Assembly (NCBI RefSeq): GCF_028728065.1
Contig: NZ_CP117812.1
Location: 1,116,001-1,180,000, forward strand
Direction of reading: 5' to 3'
DNA from: Lentisphaera profundi
GTDB lineage: Bacteria; Verrucomicrobiota; Lentisphaeria; Lentisphaerales; Lentisphaeraceae
Length of the DNA stretch: 64,000 bases
Positions 16,873 through 25,852 of the stretch are shown here, piece by piece. The stretch's first letter is position 1; each line of letters opens with the position of its first letter. The position numbers and the translations under genes were made by a program. Under the pieces are notes generated by a model. That model had not been told where the DNA came from and made no database searches. It saw nothing but the letters and a program-made list of their open reading frames with translations.

Positions 16873-18300
16873 TTAGCTCTTTTTCTTCTTCTTTGGTTTT
16901 TTGATTTTCGGCATCATTGCCTTGGTGTCTTTGCGCCAATTCAGCATCTTTTTGTGAAGTTGACTAGCAATTTCGGGGAACTTAGAGGATAAATCCTGAG
17001 TCTCGCCGATATCATCTTTTAGATTGAAGAGTTCAATTTTTCCATCAGCGAAACGTTCAACGAGTTTGTAGTCACCCATTCTAATAGCCGCAGAAGCTCC
17101 CATGCCATTAACGGTATGATCATGTGGAAAATGAAAGTGAAGTTCTTCACGAGAGAGTGAGTTTGATTCTCCTTTGAGAAGGCTTGTTAGGCTGAGACCA
17201 TCAATGTGTTGCTCGGGCTTGAGAGGGAGTCCCGCCATAGCGAGCATGGTGGGATAAAAATCGGTACTGATTACTGGAGTGGAATTTTCTGTATTAGCCT
17301 CTGTTACACCAGGCCATTTGATGATCAAAGGTTCGCGAATTCCGCCTTCATAGACCCAAGCTTTACCACCGCGAAGGGGATAACTGGAAGTGACACCGCC
17401 TTTTTTTGATTTGTTGGTGGAAAGTCCACCATTATCAGAAGTGAAGATTACTACGGTATTTTTATCGAGACCGGAGGACTTTAAGAAATCCATGAGACGA
17501 CCGATATTTTCATCCATGCTTTCCACCATGGCCGCATATTCCGAGTTATCCTGCTTGGTACGAGTGTAAGTCTTATAATCATTAATTGCGGGTGCAGTTT
17601 CTTCTGTACCTAGTTTGGTTTTATATTTCTTTATCTTATCTTTTTTTCCCGTTACCGGAGTGTGAACCGTGTAGTAGCAAAGATTGAGGTAGAAGGGCTT
17701 GCTCTTACTACTTTGCATGAAATCAATTGCTTTAGAAGTCAAAGCATCAGTGAGGTAATCGCCTTCCTTACCATCTTCCATGTTGGGGACATCATTTTTT
17801 GCGTACTTCGCAGCTTTTGCCTTGTAAGGGTAGAAAAATGAAGCGGGTTGTCCTGCGGAATGACCAGCAATATTAATATCAAAGCCATGTTCTTGCGGAA
17901 GGTGCTTGCTGCCTTTTTCTTTATAGAGTCGTAGATGCCATTTACCAATGTGGGCTGTTTTGTAGCCACCTTCTTTGAGGGCTTCAGCTAAAGTCGTTTC
18001 TTCGTAAGGAAGATTATGAGTCGGTGTGGCACGAGTGAAGTTGATTCGCGAAGGATATTTACCGGTTTGGATGCTCGCACGGGTAGGGGAGCAAACGGGA
18101 CTTGCGGCATAAGCATCGTTAAATTTCATGCCTTCTTTTGCCAATTGATTGATATTTGGGGTTTCGTGAAAGTCACTGCCATAACACTCTAAGTCTTGAC
18201 GGCCGAGATCATCAACGAGAATGAAGAGGAAATTGGGTTTGTCAGCGGTGAAAATATTGAGACTGAAAAAGAGGATGAAAATTGAGAAGAAGTATTTCAT
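16873..18300 (-). CDS. Secreted sulfatase
   Basis: S1 sulfatase, 475 aa, with a signal peptide (MKYFFSIFILFFSLNIFTA). KPNFLFILVDDLGRQDLECYGS (metal Asp pair), VCSPTRASIQTGKYPSR (formylglycine Cys at ~75), GKWHL, TVHTPV and TSDNGG. The C-terminus is an unusual Lys-rich tail (IKKPKKKKKS). It lies 69 nt downstream of a pseudopilin gene that carries the ECF-like promoter, so the pair forms an operon. It resembles the sulfatase at 25849-27378, which is also preceded by a pilin. Confidence 0.92.
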   Translation of the reverse strand: MKYFFSIFILFFSLNIFTADKPNFLFILVDDLGRQDLECYGSDFHETPNINQLAKEGMKFNDAYAASPVCSPTRASIQTGKYPSRINFTRATPTHNLPYEETTLAEALKEGGYKTAHIGKWHLRLYKEKGSKHLPQEHGFDINIAGHSAGQPASFFYPYKAKAAKYAKNDVPNMEDGKEGDYLTDALTSKAIDFMQSSKSKPFYLNLCYYTVHTPVTGKKDKIKKYKTKLGTEETAPAINDYKTYTRTKQDNSEYAAMVESMDENIGRLMDFLKSSGLDKNTVVIFTSDNGGLSTNKSKKGGVTSSYPLRGGKAWVYEGGIREPLIIKWPGVTEANTENSTPVISTDFYPTMLAMAGLPLKPEQHIDGLSLTSLLKGESNSLSREELHFHFPHDHTVNGMGASAAIRMGDYKLVERFADGKIELFNLKDDIGETQDLSSKFPEIASQLHKKMLNWRKDTKAMMPKIKKPKKKKKS

Positions 18301-18369
18301 TAAAAACCTTAAATTGTTTATGGGGGTGATTAGGGTTTTGATTTATGTTTAGACTATACAGTGCGGTCT

Positions 18370-19125
18370 TTATCTACCAGCATCCCACATGGTTCCGATA
18401 GTTGTACTTGGGGACAAACCAAGCAATGTTTGTGTAGGAATCATGGCTTGGGCACTTCCGTCAACCATTGAATAATTATACTTATTTTTATGAGCAATCG
18501 GCAAGGCAGGGTTTGGGGTGTAATAATAACCTACCTGTTGATTGCCAACATAATTTCCATAATGAGCCCCCATGCGGTTTGCACTCCAAAAAAACTCTGT
18601 GAGTAGAATTGTTTGAGATGGATTACTTATTTCAGTAATATTTCGCGGTACGAGATTAGAAAAACTAGACGCAGTTATTCCAAGAGCTGTAGCATGTCCT
18701 GGTATATATGTTGTCATAGCATAAGATTTTTTAGGCCAGCTAGCATTATTACGTTTAATAGTATCCCCGGGACAAACATAAAGTTGATTGTCCGTATTGG
18801 CGTTCAAACTTTGTTTCATTTCAGTAGGAGTTAAACTAGCACGACCATCATAACCGGAAATGAGGTCATCCCACGTAACAATATCGCTATTACCATTTTT
18901 ATAAGTATGTGGGTACTTACCATCATTATCATCAGTGTAATTATATAAAGCAAAATTCAATTGTTTTAATTGACTAAGGCAAACGGCTTGTTTAGCCTTA
19001 GCTCGAGCTTTACTTAAAGATGGTAGCAGTAGGCTGGCTAAAATGCCAATAATGGCCACGACAACTAAAAGTTCAATGAGGGTGAAATTTTTCTTTAATG
19101 TCAATTTTTTAAGATGTTCAGTCAT
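18370..19125 (-). CDS. H-X9-DG type pseudopilin
   Basis: Prepilin-like protein, 251 aa. ATG 19125 with AGGAG upstream is the start. N-terminal [32 protein letters not shown] is the class III/type II-secretion pilin helix; the residue at -1 is Asn, not Gly. The globular part contains YTDDNDGKYPH and ends with HKNKYNYSMVDG, an exact H-X9-DG motif. Such proteins abound in Lentisphaerota and Planctomycetota; their job is unknown. First gene of a two-gene operon with the sulfatase at 16873; ECF-like promoter at 19185-19212. Confidence 0.88.
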   Translation of the reverse strand: MTEHLKKLTLKKNFTLIELLVVVAIIGILASLLLPSLSKARAKAKQAVCLSQLKQLNFALYNYTDDNDGKYPHTYKNGNSDIVTWDDLISGYDGRASLTPTEMKQSLNANTDNQLYVCPGDTIKRNNASWPKKSYAMTTYIPGHATALGITASSFSNLVPRNITEISNPSQTILLTEFFWSANRMGAHYGNYVGNQQVGYYYTPNPALPIAHKNKYNYSMVDGSAQAMIPTQTLLGLSPSTTIGTMWDAGR

Positions 19126-19184
19126 CAATATCTCCTAGGATTAGCTTGGGTGATTTTCGCCTTTGAGGCGATTCTTTATAAAGC

Positions 19185-19212
19185 TAAACAAGATAATATA
19201 AGGGTCGCATCT
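19185..19212 (-). promoter_or_regulatory. ECF-like promoter of pilin/sulfatase operon
   Basis: On the minus strand AGATGCG, 13 nt, CTTGTTTA, about 60 nt before the pilin start. Confidence 0.62.
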
Positions 19213-19259
19213 AGTGAACACTAAAAAAGTGGAGTTTTTTATTCTGAAATCACAGGGGC

Positions 19260-20732
19260 TTACTGCTTTAATAAAATATGTAGTTCCTTTGCCCAAGTCT
19301 CATGGCCTTTTGAACTCAAATGCAAGCCATCGCGTGAGTAGAGCGCTTTATTGATTTTAGTATCATCAGCAAGGAAAATATGATTGATGTCTCTATGAGA
19401 AACCATCTGATTATCAACGATTTTTGGGATTAACTGATTGAGAGATTTGACCCGTTCGTATTCAGGTGCTCGGCGTGGGAAAATAGAAAAAACAATAATT
19501 TTTGCTTTGGGTAAACGCGTGCGAATTTCTTTGACGATTTCTTGAATACCGGTGAAAATATCTTCTGAAGAATCAGGTGTGTAGTCTTTTTTTGGATTGT
19601 GTAAATGATTGGTGCCGATCATTAGGGTGACGAGCTTGGGCTCAATGTTATCCAAGGCACCATGTTGAATGCGCCACAAAACATTTTGAGTGCGATCACC
19701 TGCGAAGCCCAAGTTAAGCATATTAGTCCCTTTAAAGATTTGTGCGTAGTTTTTTTCTGATTCCCAATTATGGGTAATCGAGTCACCAATCATCACAAAA
19801 TCAATCTGACGCTCTTTTGCTTCCGCTAGTTTTTGATTATGGCGCTTTGGCATGAACTTTTTTAGTCGCGATGGGACGGGAGTGATTGTTGATAGCTGAG
19901 TTGTCACTTGTAAAGAACTATGTTTTTCGATAAAGTCGGCGACACGCTTGGGATCGGGGTGATCAAAATGATGACCCTTGGCACGTGGGCCTATTTTAAC
20001 TTCTATGATTTCAATGCTACCCCCGAGTTGACGATAACGTTTGGCTAAAACAAAGGTGTTTTCTTTAGCTGGAACCACTTGATCATTGAGGCTGATGAGA
20101 TGCAAAAGGGGAATGTCTTCTTTTGCGATGGGCGCAAGTACGTCGATGGGGTTTTGCTTGTAGTCTAAAGCTTGTTGTTCGTTTAATTGATATTGCTTCA
20201 ATACATTTTGCCAAGCTTTTTTATTACCCACTCCATTAGCTTTGCCTCCTGGCCAGCTTTTAAAATCACAGACGGGGACTTCGGCGTAAATACAATTAAC
20301 TTTTTCAGGGTTTTGTGAGGCCCAGCGATAGGCAAAGAGACCACCACGACTCACCGCTTCGAGAGTCACTTTTTCAGCAAAGCCTTTTTCTTCAGTCATA
20401 TGCTTATAAAAAGCGTCCCAGTGTTTGAGAGCTTTGGGGCTGCCAAGCATGTCGTCAGTATTGATGTAGGCGATATGGAAGCCCTTTTCTAATAAAATCA
20501 GATCAACTTCTGGGTGGTAAGTTGGAAAGCGTGCACGCCAAATCCAGGGCTGGCCTTTAGCAGTTTCTTTGGGCTTGATGATAAAAGCATCTCGTCCATC
20601 AACTTTAAAATCGATGCGCTGAAAGTTTTTCCAAACATTCTTTTTACTCTTTGCTTCCATCGTAAGAAAAGGAGTCAGGAACAGAAGTGCAAGAATGAAT
20701 AACCGAGAAGAGCTTATTCTTTTTATAGTCAT
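19260..20732 (-). CDS. Secreted alpha/beta-hydrolase fused to GDSL esterase, duplicate
   Basis: 490-aa paralogue of 14530-15996. ATG 20732 begins a normal signal peptide (MTIKRISSSRLFILALLF); the longer frame to 20768 adds a poor N-terminus overlapping the upstream sulfatase fragment. Alpha/beta-hydrolase first (EAVSRGGLF, GHHFDHPDP), then GDSL (MIGDSITHNWE, IGTNHLHNPKKDY, DGLHLSSKGHETWA). Both it and the sulfatase fragment upstream are duplicated from, or shared with, the 14.2-16.0 kb plus-strand pair, in inverted orientation. All catalytic residues are kept, so this copy is probably active although its upstream sulfatase is not. Confidence 0.87.
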   Translation of the reverse strand: MTIKRISSSRLFILALLFLTPFLTMEAKSKKNVWKNFQRIDFKVDGRDAFIIKPKETAKGQPWIWRARFPTYHPEVDLILLEKGFHIAYINTDDMLGSPKALKHWDAFYKHMTEEKGFAEKVTLEAVSRGGLFAYRWASQNPEKVNCIYAEVPVCDFKSWPGGKANGVGNKKAWQNVLKQYQLNEQQALDYKQNPIDVLAPIAKEDIPLLHLISLNDQVVPAKENTFVLAKRYRQLGGSIEIIEVKIGPRAKGHHFDHPDPKRVADFIEKHSSLQVTTQLSTITPVPSRLKKFMPKRHNQKLAEAKERQIDFVMIGDSITHNWESEKNYAQIFKGTNMLNLGFAGDRTQNVLWRIQHGALDNIEPKLVTLMIGTNHLHNPKKDYTPDSSEDIFTGIQEIVKEIRTRLPKAKIIVFSIFPRRAPEYERVKSLNQLIPKIVDNQMVSHRDINHIFLADDTKINKALYSRDGLHLSSKGHETWAKELHILLKQ

Positions 20733-20746
20733 TGAATGAGGCCTTA

Positions 20747-21087
20747 TTAAAATTGATCGGGAGCCCACTCAGGGATCCCTTTTTCTTTGAGCTGCTTATT
20801 GTAAAGGATATGAAGATGGTGTTGTTCAGCTTGGAGCCGAGGAAGGCCTTCGTTGATTAAGAGCTCTTCGGTTGTATCCCACCATTTATTAAATTGAGCT
20901 TTCATTTTTTCAGCGACTTCAGGATATTGTTTAATGAGGTTCTTAGTTTCTCCTCGGTCTTGCGAAATATCACAGAGCCAAGCTTCTTCTTCATTCATAT
21001 CATAAACTAATCGCCAGCGTGAATTACGAACCGCCATGCCATAATATTTGGCCAATTCACGAGTTTTTTTGCCTCTGCCTCCGCCAC
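20747..21087 (-). pseudogene. C-terminal sulfatase fragment
   Basis: About 110 codons (GGGRGKKTRELAKYYGMAVRNSRW... to WAPDQF*) matching the C-terminus of the sulfatase at 12979-14499 with few changes. All catalytic parts are absent. Its 5' end is joined directly to a truncated sigma-factor gene at 21088, in a different frame. Confidence 0.85.
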
Positions 21088-21438
21088 ATCATCGTAATTG
21101 ACGTTTTGTAGATTATTGCGATTGGCTTTGGATTGAAAATAATTGTAAACCGTGTTGCGGATAATGACGCAGAGCCAGGTTCTAAAACGGCATTTTTCAC
21201 GTTCGTACTTAAATTGAGAAAGCGATTTCCAGACTTTGACCAAAACATCTTGGATTAGGTCTTCACAGGTCGTTGTATTGACTCCGAGGCCACGAATCAC
21301 CATGTAGATATAACCTTCATATGACTGAACGAATTCATCCCAATATTCGTCACCTTCAGAAAGCTGAAGTTTTTGCAAGAGGGTGTGGCGTGTGTTATTA
21401 CTTTCTTTCATGCGAGCATTTTTGTTTAAAGAGTTCAT
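21088..21438 (-). pseudogene. Truncated sigma-70 (ECF-type) factor
   Basis: Start of an RNA polymerase sigma factor: YWDEFVQSYEGYIYMVIRGLG, EDLIQDVLVKVWKSL and KCRFRTWLCVIIRNTVYNYF correspond to sigma region 2 (core binding and -10 recognition). The frame breaks off at DDVAEAEA and runs into the sulfatase fragment out of frame, so region 4 (-35 recognition) is missing. Upstream, its frame runs on into a broken sulfatase N-terminus. The start is uncertain (ATG 21438 or 21411). As it stands it cannot be a normal sigma factor. It matters because ECF-like promoters control many operons here. Confidence 0.75.
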
Positions 21439-21530
21439 TCTACTTTTGAAACCTAGCCTTTTTAGCCATGAATTTCCAGTTTTGTGACAAGTTGTACTCA
21501 TAATTGGGGGAGAATAATTAAATTTCGTCT

Positions 21531-21803
21531 TTAGATGAATGCGCCAGTTGTAGCGTCCAGTGGGCAGGCCGTTGCGACGGGGGGTGTAAATCGAGGAGGA
21601 GATATGTGCATCGGTGAAGATCATGTCTTCGCTGACCAGCTTGTCCAGGTGCGAGGTCAGAATCTTGCCTCACTTGGGGTTCAGGTACTGCACTTCACCA
21701 TAGCCCATATCGTCCGCGAAAATAAAAACGATATTAGGTCGTTTCGTATCAGCGGCATGAACAACCGCTGCCATCACCATCGTTGCCATTGCTATAATTA
21801 AAT
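21531..21803 (-). pseudogene. Broken N-terminus of a sulfatase
   Basis: Near copy of the first ~90 codons of the sulfatase at 24356-25852 (NKYLIIAMATMV..., KRPNIVFIFADDMGYG, SEDMIFTDAH). It has lost the ATG (AAG instead), carries an in-frame TGA after LNPK, and the formylglycine Cys has become Tyr (SSSIYTPRR against SSSVCTPSR). It ends at the sigma-factor fragment. Clearly dead. Confidence 0.85.
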
Positions 21804-24308
21804 ATTTATTCTTTCTTCTGCGCCTTTATTCATGTTTTTTCTTTCTTCATCCTTTGCTTTTTTCTTTTTTGCATCTTTTGCTCTATTTTCTTCCGATTTC
21901 TTCTCTGGTTTTAATCTATAGCTTTTTTCTTCATTGCCGGGAAACTCGCAGACTTGCTCGGCCTGGTCACGAACATATTTGACTTTGAAAGTGCTGCCCC
22001 GAACTTTGCGTAGAGCCTTTGTGTTTGTCAACTTGGTGTCGTTGATAACGAGGATGAGATCGTTTTCTTTAAGGCCAGCGGATGCCGCGGGAGAATCGGG
22101 GGATATACTGATAATATGTAAACCACCATCTTCTTTATTAACGCCGAAAGCAGAATAAGCTTCACCTTGGAGATCTATAACCACCGCGCCCTGCCAGTAG
22201 AACTTATGAGCCTTTCTAGCCTTTTTGCCCTCGCTTGCCATTTTTTTGCCCTCTGGGATTTGTGGTGTTCGGGCTATGGCTTTGAGTTTGGGCCGTTGGA
22301 CGCCGAATTGATCCATCGGAAAGTTCTTGAATCCAGTTTTGAGGACGGGAGAGGTCCCTTTTACGCGGAAGTCGCCATTGGCAGGATCGATAAACTGGGG
22401 GTCTCCAAAGGCTGAATTGGTATCGGCCCCCTCGTGTTGAAATCTCTTCATGTCGGCTTCATTGGTGAAGAAGTTTTTATCGACTTTCGGCGTCATTGTG
22501 GTGCGAACGGCGCCATAGCGTCTCATCCAGATGTTATTTTTAACTACATCACCAGCATTTTTGTACCAGACGTGTGCGTGAAGTGTATTGAGGTTAGCGA
22601 TATTGTTCCATACATGGCGACGGAAGCCCTCACGGAGTTTGAGGCCGTTGAGGAGCATAAGGTTGTTGTAAATGTCGTAGTTTGTTGAACCGTCATCGAG
22701 GTCGATATCCCAGCCGTGATCGCAGCGCCAGCGACTATTGCGGATGACTGTAGTTTTGACTGCGTCAAGAAACGGCAGCTTCGGATCCTCATCAATCGCC
22801 TGCTGTGATGCTGCATAATCCTTGAGCCAAAAACGGTCTCGTCCCCACGAGTTGAACGATCCATGGTCATGGGTCTCCAGCACCGTATCAAAGACATCAC
22901 ACCCTTCGATCAGATGGCCGCCCCACGTTCCTTCGCTCACGTTAATCCCAGATCGTGCGCAATCGTAAATTGAAACATGGCGAACCGTAATTCCCTGCGC
23001 CATGGAGATCTGTACACCGGCCGGTTGCTTTTCCACCCGGCCAATCCCATGAATCAGACAATCCTCCACAGTGGAATCGGCCGGATAGTTGTCGGTCTTC
23101 GGGCCCGGGGTACGGTCAATTTTGGCAAGGTCATGTTTTTCAAAGTACTCAAACAGAGGATTTCGCACGGCCTGGGGGTCGCCCACAAAACAGACTCCGC
23201 TGGCACCCGCATCGTGGATGTGGCAGCCGGCGATCCGAAATCGACGGTTGTAGTTGTTGACAAAAACCGCGTTCCCGCCGACTTGATCAAACTCACAGTT
23301 AAGAACAGATACATCCTCCGTTCCCATCAGCAGAAAGGCACCGCCGCGATAAATCGCCCAGTCTGAGCGCAGCAAGGGTTCTCTGCAATCCATAAAAGTC
23401 CGAGCCGCATGGCGAACCGTGAAGCCCTGCAGAGTGATGAATTTCACGGGGGCATCCTGGCTTCCCTTAAATTCGACCAGATGCCTAAGGCGCACCACCT
23501 CCACCTTTACGGTAGACAAATCCACACCAGATTCCGGCATGTAGTAGAGCGTGGACTCTTTGCCGTCGTGGAACCACTCGCCGGGTGCATCCAGCTCCTC
23601 GAAGATATTCTCGACCATGCGATAATCCTTGTGCATCCCCATCTGGCGGTTGTTCTGCCAGCCGCCTTCATAGGTCACTTCGCCCTTGTCATCCTTGCCG
23701 GTGATGCGGTAGTGATATCCCCCCCACCTTTTTGAGTGCATGGCATGGATGTACCCCCCGGTCGGATCGGCCCATAGAGCGGCCCGTTCTTTAGAAAAGG
23801 CATCGGCGGCATACCCCTGATAGGCATGCGTTTTCTTGTTGGGATCATAGTTCGGATAGCGCGCCATCCGCTGTGCCTTACCATTGATAAAGAGCTGATC
23901 GATCTCCAAGCCTTCCGGAGTCTTTGCCCGGAAGACCCCATTCTTATAAGAGATCCATTTCAGGTCTAGTTTAGAGCCGCCGGACAGCACTGCACCGCCC
24001 TCGTTGTCCGCTTTGTAAATCACAGGGTTCTTTTCTGAACCGGAGTCCTCTGATGTGAAGACCAGAGTTTCGGGGAGGTAATAAATACCATCTGCCACAT
24101 GCACCGTGACTGCGCTCTTTCCGGTTTCCGGGCGAGCCAGATCACGAGCGCGTGCCAAGGAGGCCACCGGTTTGTCTCGACTCCCCGGGTTCGCATCGTT
24201 GCCCGCCGGGCTCACATAGAGGTCAGTCCCAGCCATCGCAAAATTTACCGACATTGAATAGACTGCTATCAAAAGCTTCCAAGCCTTGGGTATTCTGTTT
24301 TTTTTCAT
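21798..24308 (-). CDS. Right-handed beta-helix protein with PDZ domain (GH141-like)
   Basis: Secreted protein of 836 aa. After a signal peptide it begins TDLYVSPAGNDANPGSRDKP, the usual opening of right-handed parallel beta-helix carbohydrate enzymes (GH141/GH120-like), followed by VHVADGIYYLPETLVF and many helix rungs (~300-560). Residues ~690-780 form a PDZ-like domain (GLHIISISPDSPAASAGLKENDLILVIND). The end is a charged tail (RAKDAKKKKAKDEERKNMNKG) nearly identical to the end of the unrelated sulfatase at 25849. The gene is strikingly G+C-rich compared with its surroundings. It is probably a glycosidase or lyase in the operon with the two sulfatases upstream; the GH family call is tentative. 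Confidence 0.75.
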   Translation of the reverse strand: MKKNRIPKAWKLLIAVYSMSVNFAMAGTDLYVSPAGNDANPGSRDKPVASLARARDLARPETGKSAVTVHVADGIYYLPETLVFTSEDSGSEKNPVIYKADNEGGAVLSGGSKLDLKWISYKNGVFRAKTPEGLEIDQLFINGKAQRMARYPNYDPNKKTHAYQGYAADAFSKERAALWADPTGGYIHAMHSKRWGGYHYRITGKDDKGEVTYEGGWQNNRQMGMHKDYRMVENIFEELDAPGEWFHDGKESTLYYMPESGVDLSTVKVEVVRLRHLVEFKGSQDAPVKFITLQGFTVRHAARTFMDCREPLLRSDWAIYRGGAFLLMGTEDVSVLNCEFDQVGGNAVFVNNYNRRFRIAGCHIHDAGASGVCFVGDPQAVRNPLFEYFEKHDLAKIDRTPGPKTDNYPADSTVEDCLIHGIGRVEKQPAGVQISMAQGITVRHVSIYDCARSGINVSEGTWGGHLIEGCDVFDTVLETHDHGSFNSWGRDRFWLKDYAASQQAIDEDPKLPFLDAVKTTVIRNSRWRCDHGWDIDLDDGSTNYDIYNNLMLLNGLKLREGFRRHVWNNIANLNTLHAHVWYKNAGDVVKNNIWMRRYGAVRTTMTPKVDKNFFTNEADMKRFQHEGADTNSAFGDPQFIDPANGDFRVKGTSPVLKTGFKNFPMDQFGVQRPKLKAIARTPQIPEGKKMASEGKKARKAHKFYWQGAVVIDLQGEAYSAFGVNKEDGGLHIISISPDSPAASAGLKENDLILVINDTKLTNTKALRKVRGSTFKVKYVRDQAEQVCEFPGNEEKSYRLKPEKKSEENRAKDAKKKKAKDEERKNMNKGAEERINI

Positions 24309-24355
24309 ATTCTAAATCCTTCTGTGTTGTTCGGGGTTTGCCTGATTAATGTCAT

Positions 24356-25852
24356 TCATCGTTTCCAGAGAACAACTTTAGATACGTCGTTGCTCGCTTT
24401 AGGGCCATCGGTGCTGCGGCCACGTTCGATGTCGGCGGTCAACTGCTCGAGCAGCTGCTCCACAACCTCGGGCTTTGATTTGTAGAGGTTATTGGTCTCA
24501 CCAGGGTCCGCCTCCAGGTCGTAAAGTTGCGCCTTTGGTGAATCGGCTCCCACGTCCTTCTCTTTGGGTGCGGTCCAGCCACCGGATCCCTTCGCCAGCA
24601 GTAGCTTCCATTTGCCCATGCGATAAGAAAAATGTCCACTGATGGAATGGTGAATCACCCCCTTGCGCGTCGAAACAATCGGCTTGTCTTTTAGAGCCGG
24701 AAGAAAGCTGACACTGTCCTCGGCCGCATTGCTGGGCAGTTGTGCTTCGACGATCTCGGCGCAGGTAGCCATGAAGTCGGTCAAGCAGACCGTCTGATCA
24801 CTTTGGCTTCCTGCTTCTACCACTTTCGGCCAGCGCACGATGAACGGCATCCGATGGCCGCCCTCCCACAGGTCAGACTTAGAGCCGCGGAATTGCGCAC
24901 TGGGAAAATGCCCTTTCGCTTCCATCTCGGGGATTTTGGCCGCTTTCGAGCAGCCATTATCCGAACTGACAATTACTAGAGTGTTGTCGCGCAGGCCGGC
25001 GCTGTCAATCGCGTCGATAATGACACCGATCACGTGGTCAGTCTGCATTTGGAAGTCAGCATATTTACTGATGCCACTCTTGCCTATCCACTCGGCGGTC
25101 GGCCGGATAGGTGTGTGCGGCGAAGTCAGCGATGCGTAGAGGAAGAACGGTGTATCGGGTTTGCTGGCCTTGATATAGGCCGCCGACTGCTTGCCGATAT
25201 GCGGCAGTACTTGGTCGATCTTGAAGGATTTGGTCGTGGAGCTCTTGCCGTCCTGAGGAGGCAAATCTCCAATGAAGTGATCGTTCTCAATATAGAGGCA
25301 GGGCGCCATGTCGAGGGAGGCGGAAATCCCCCAGAAATAATCGAAACCGACTGCGGTTGGACCGTCAGTGATTCTACCATCCCAGACGACGTTGAGCTTC
25401 TTGGGCACACGTGTCTTCGGCAGGACGCCATTGGTCGTGGGTAAGGTCATGCCCAGGTGCCACTTGCCAATGCAGGCTGTGGTGTAACCCTGCTGCTTGA
25501 GAAGGCTCGCCACCGTCAGCCGTTTTGCGTCGATGAGAGCCGGACTAAAGCCGAAGATCACCCCTTTCTGCAGATGCGTGCGCCAGTTGTAGCGTCCGGT
25601 TAGCAGGCCGTAGCGACTGGGGGTACAAACTGAGGATGACGTATGTGCATCGGTGAAGATCATGCCTTCGCTGGCCAGCTTGTCCAAGTGCGGGGTCGGA
25701 ATCTTGCCTCGCTTGGGATTCAGGCATTGCACGTCACCATAGCCCATATCGTCCGCGAAAATAAAAACGATATTAGGTCGTTTCGTGTCAGTGGCATGAA
25801 CAATCGCTGCCGCCACCATCGTTGCCATTGCTATAATTAAATATTTATTCAT
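24356..25852 (-). CDS. Secreted sulfatase
   Basis: S1 sulfatase, 498 aa, signal peptide to ~20. KRPNIVFIFADDMGYGDVQ (metal Asp pair), SSVCTPSRYGLLTGRYNWRTHLQ (formylglycine Cys), GKWHLGM, SPHTPIRP, SSDNGCS and LYDLEADPGETNNLY. The ATG overlaps the TGA of the sulfatase upstream (ATGA), indicating translational coupling. G+C-rich like the beta-helix gene downstream. Its 5' end is duplicated as the dead fragment at 21531-21803. Confidence 0.92.
   Translation of the reverse strand: MNKYLIIAMATMVAAAIVHATDTKRPNIVFIFADDMGYGDVQCLNPKRGKIPTPHLDKLASEGMIFTDAHTSSSVCTPSRYGLLTGRYNWRTHLQKGVIFGFSPALIDAKRLTVASLLKQQGYTTACIGKWHLGMTLPTTNGVLPKTRVPKKLNVVWDGRITDGPTAVGFDYFWGISASLDMAPCLYIENDHFIGDLPPQDGKSSTTKSFKIDQVLPHIGKQSAAYIKASKPDTPFFLYASLTSPHTPIRPTAEWIGKSGISKYADFQMQTDHVIGVIIDAIDSAGLRDNTLVIVSSDNGCSKAAKIPEMEAKGHFPSAQFRGSKSDLWEGGHRMPFIVRWPKVVEAGSQSDQTVCLTDFMATCAEIVEAQLPSNAAEDSVSFLPALKDKPIVSTRKGVIHHSISGHFSYRMGKWKLLLAKGSGGWTAPKEKDVGADSPKAQLYDLEADPGETNNLYKSKPEVVEQLLEQLTADIERGRSTDGPKASNDVSKVVLWKR

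Noticed and set aside
21007-21624. A single 205-aa chimeric gene
   Set aside because: The open frame only joins parts of a dead sulfatase, a sigma region 2 and an out-of-frame sulfatase end by chance; treated as three remnants.
25545-25727. ORFs opposite or in other frames of the G+C-rich sulfatases
   Set aside because: High G+C content lengthens random frames; no start signals and complete overlap with strong genes.
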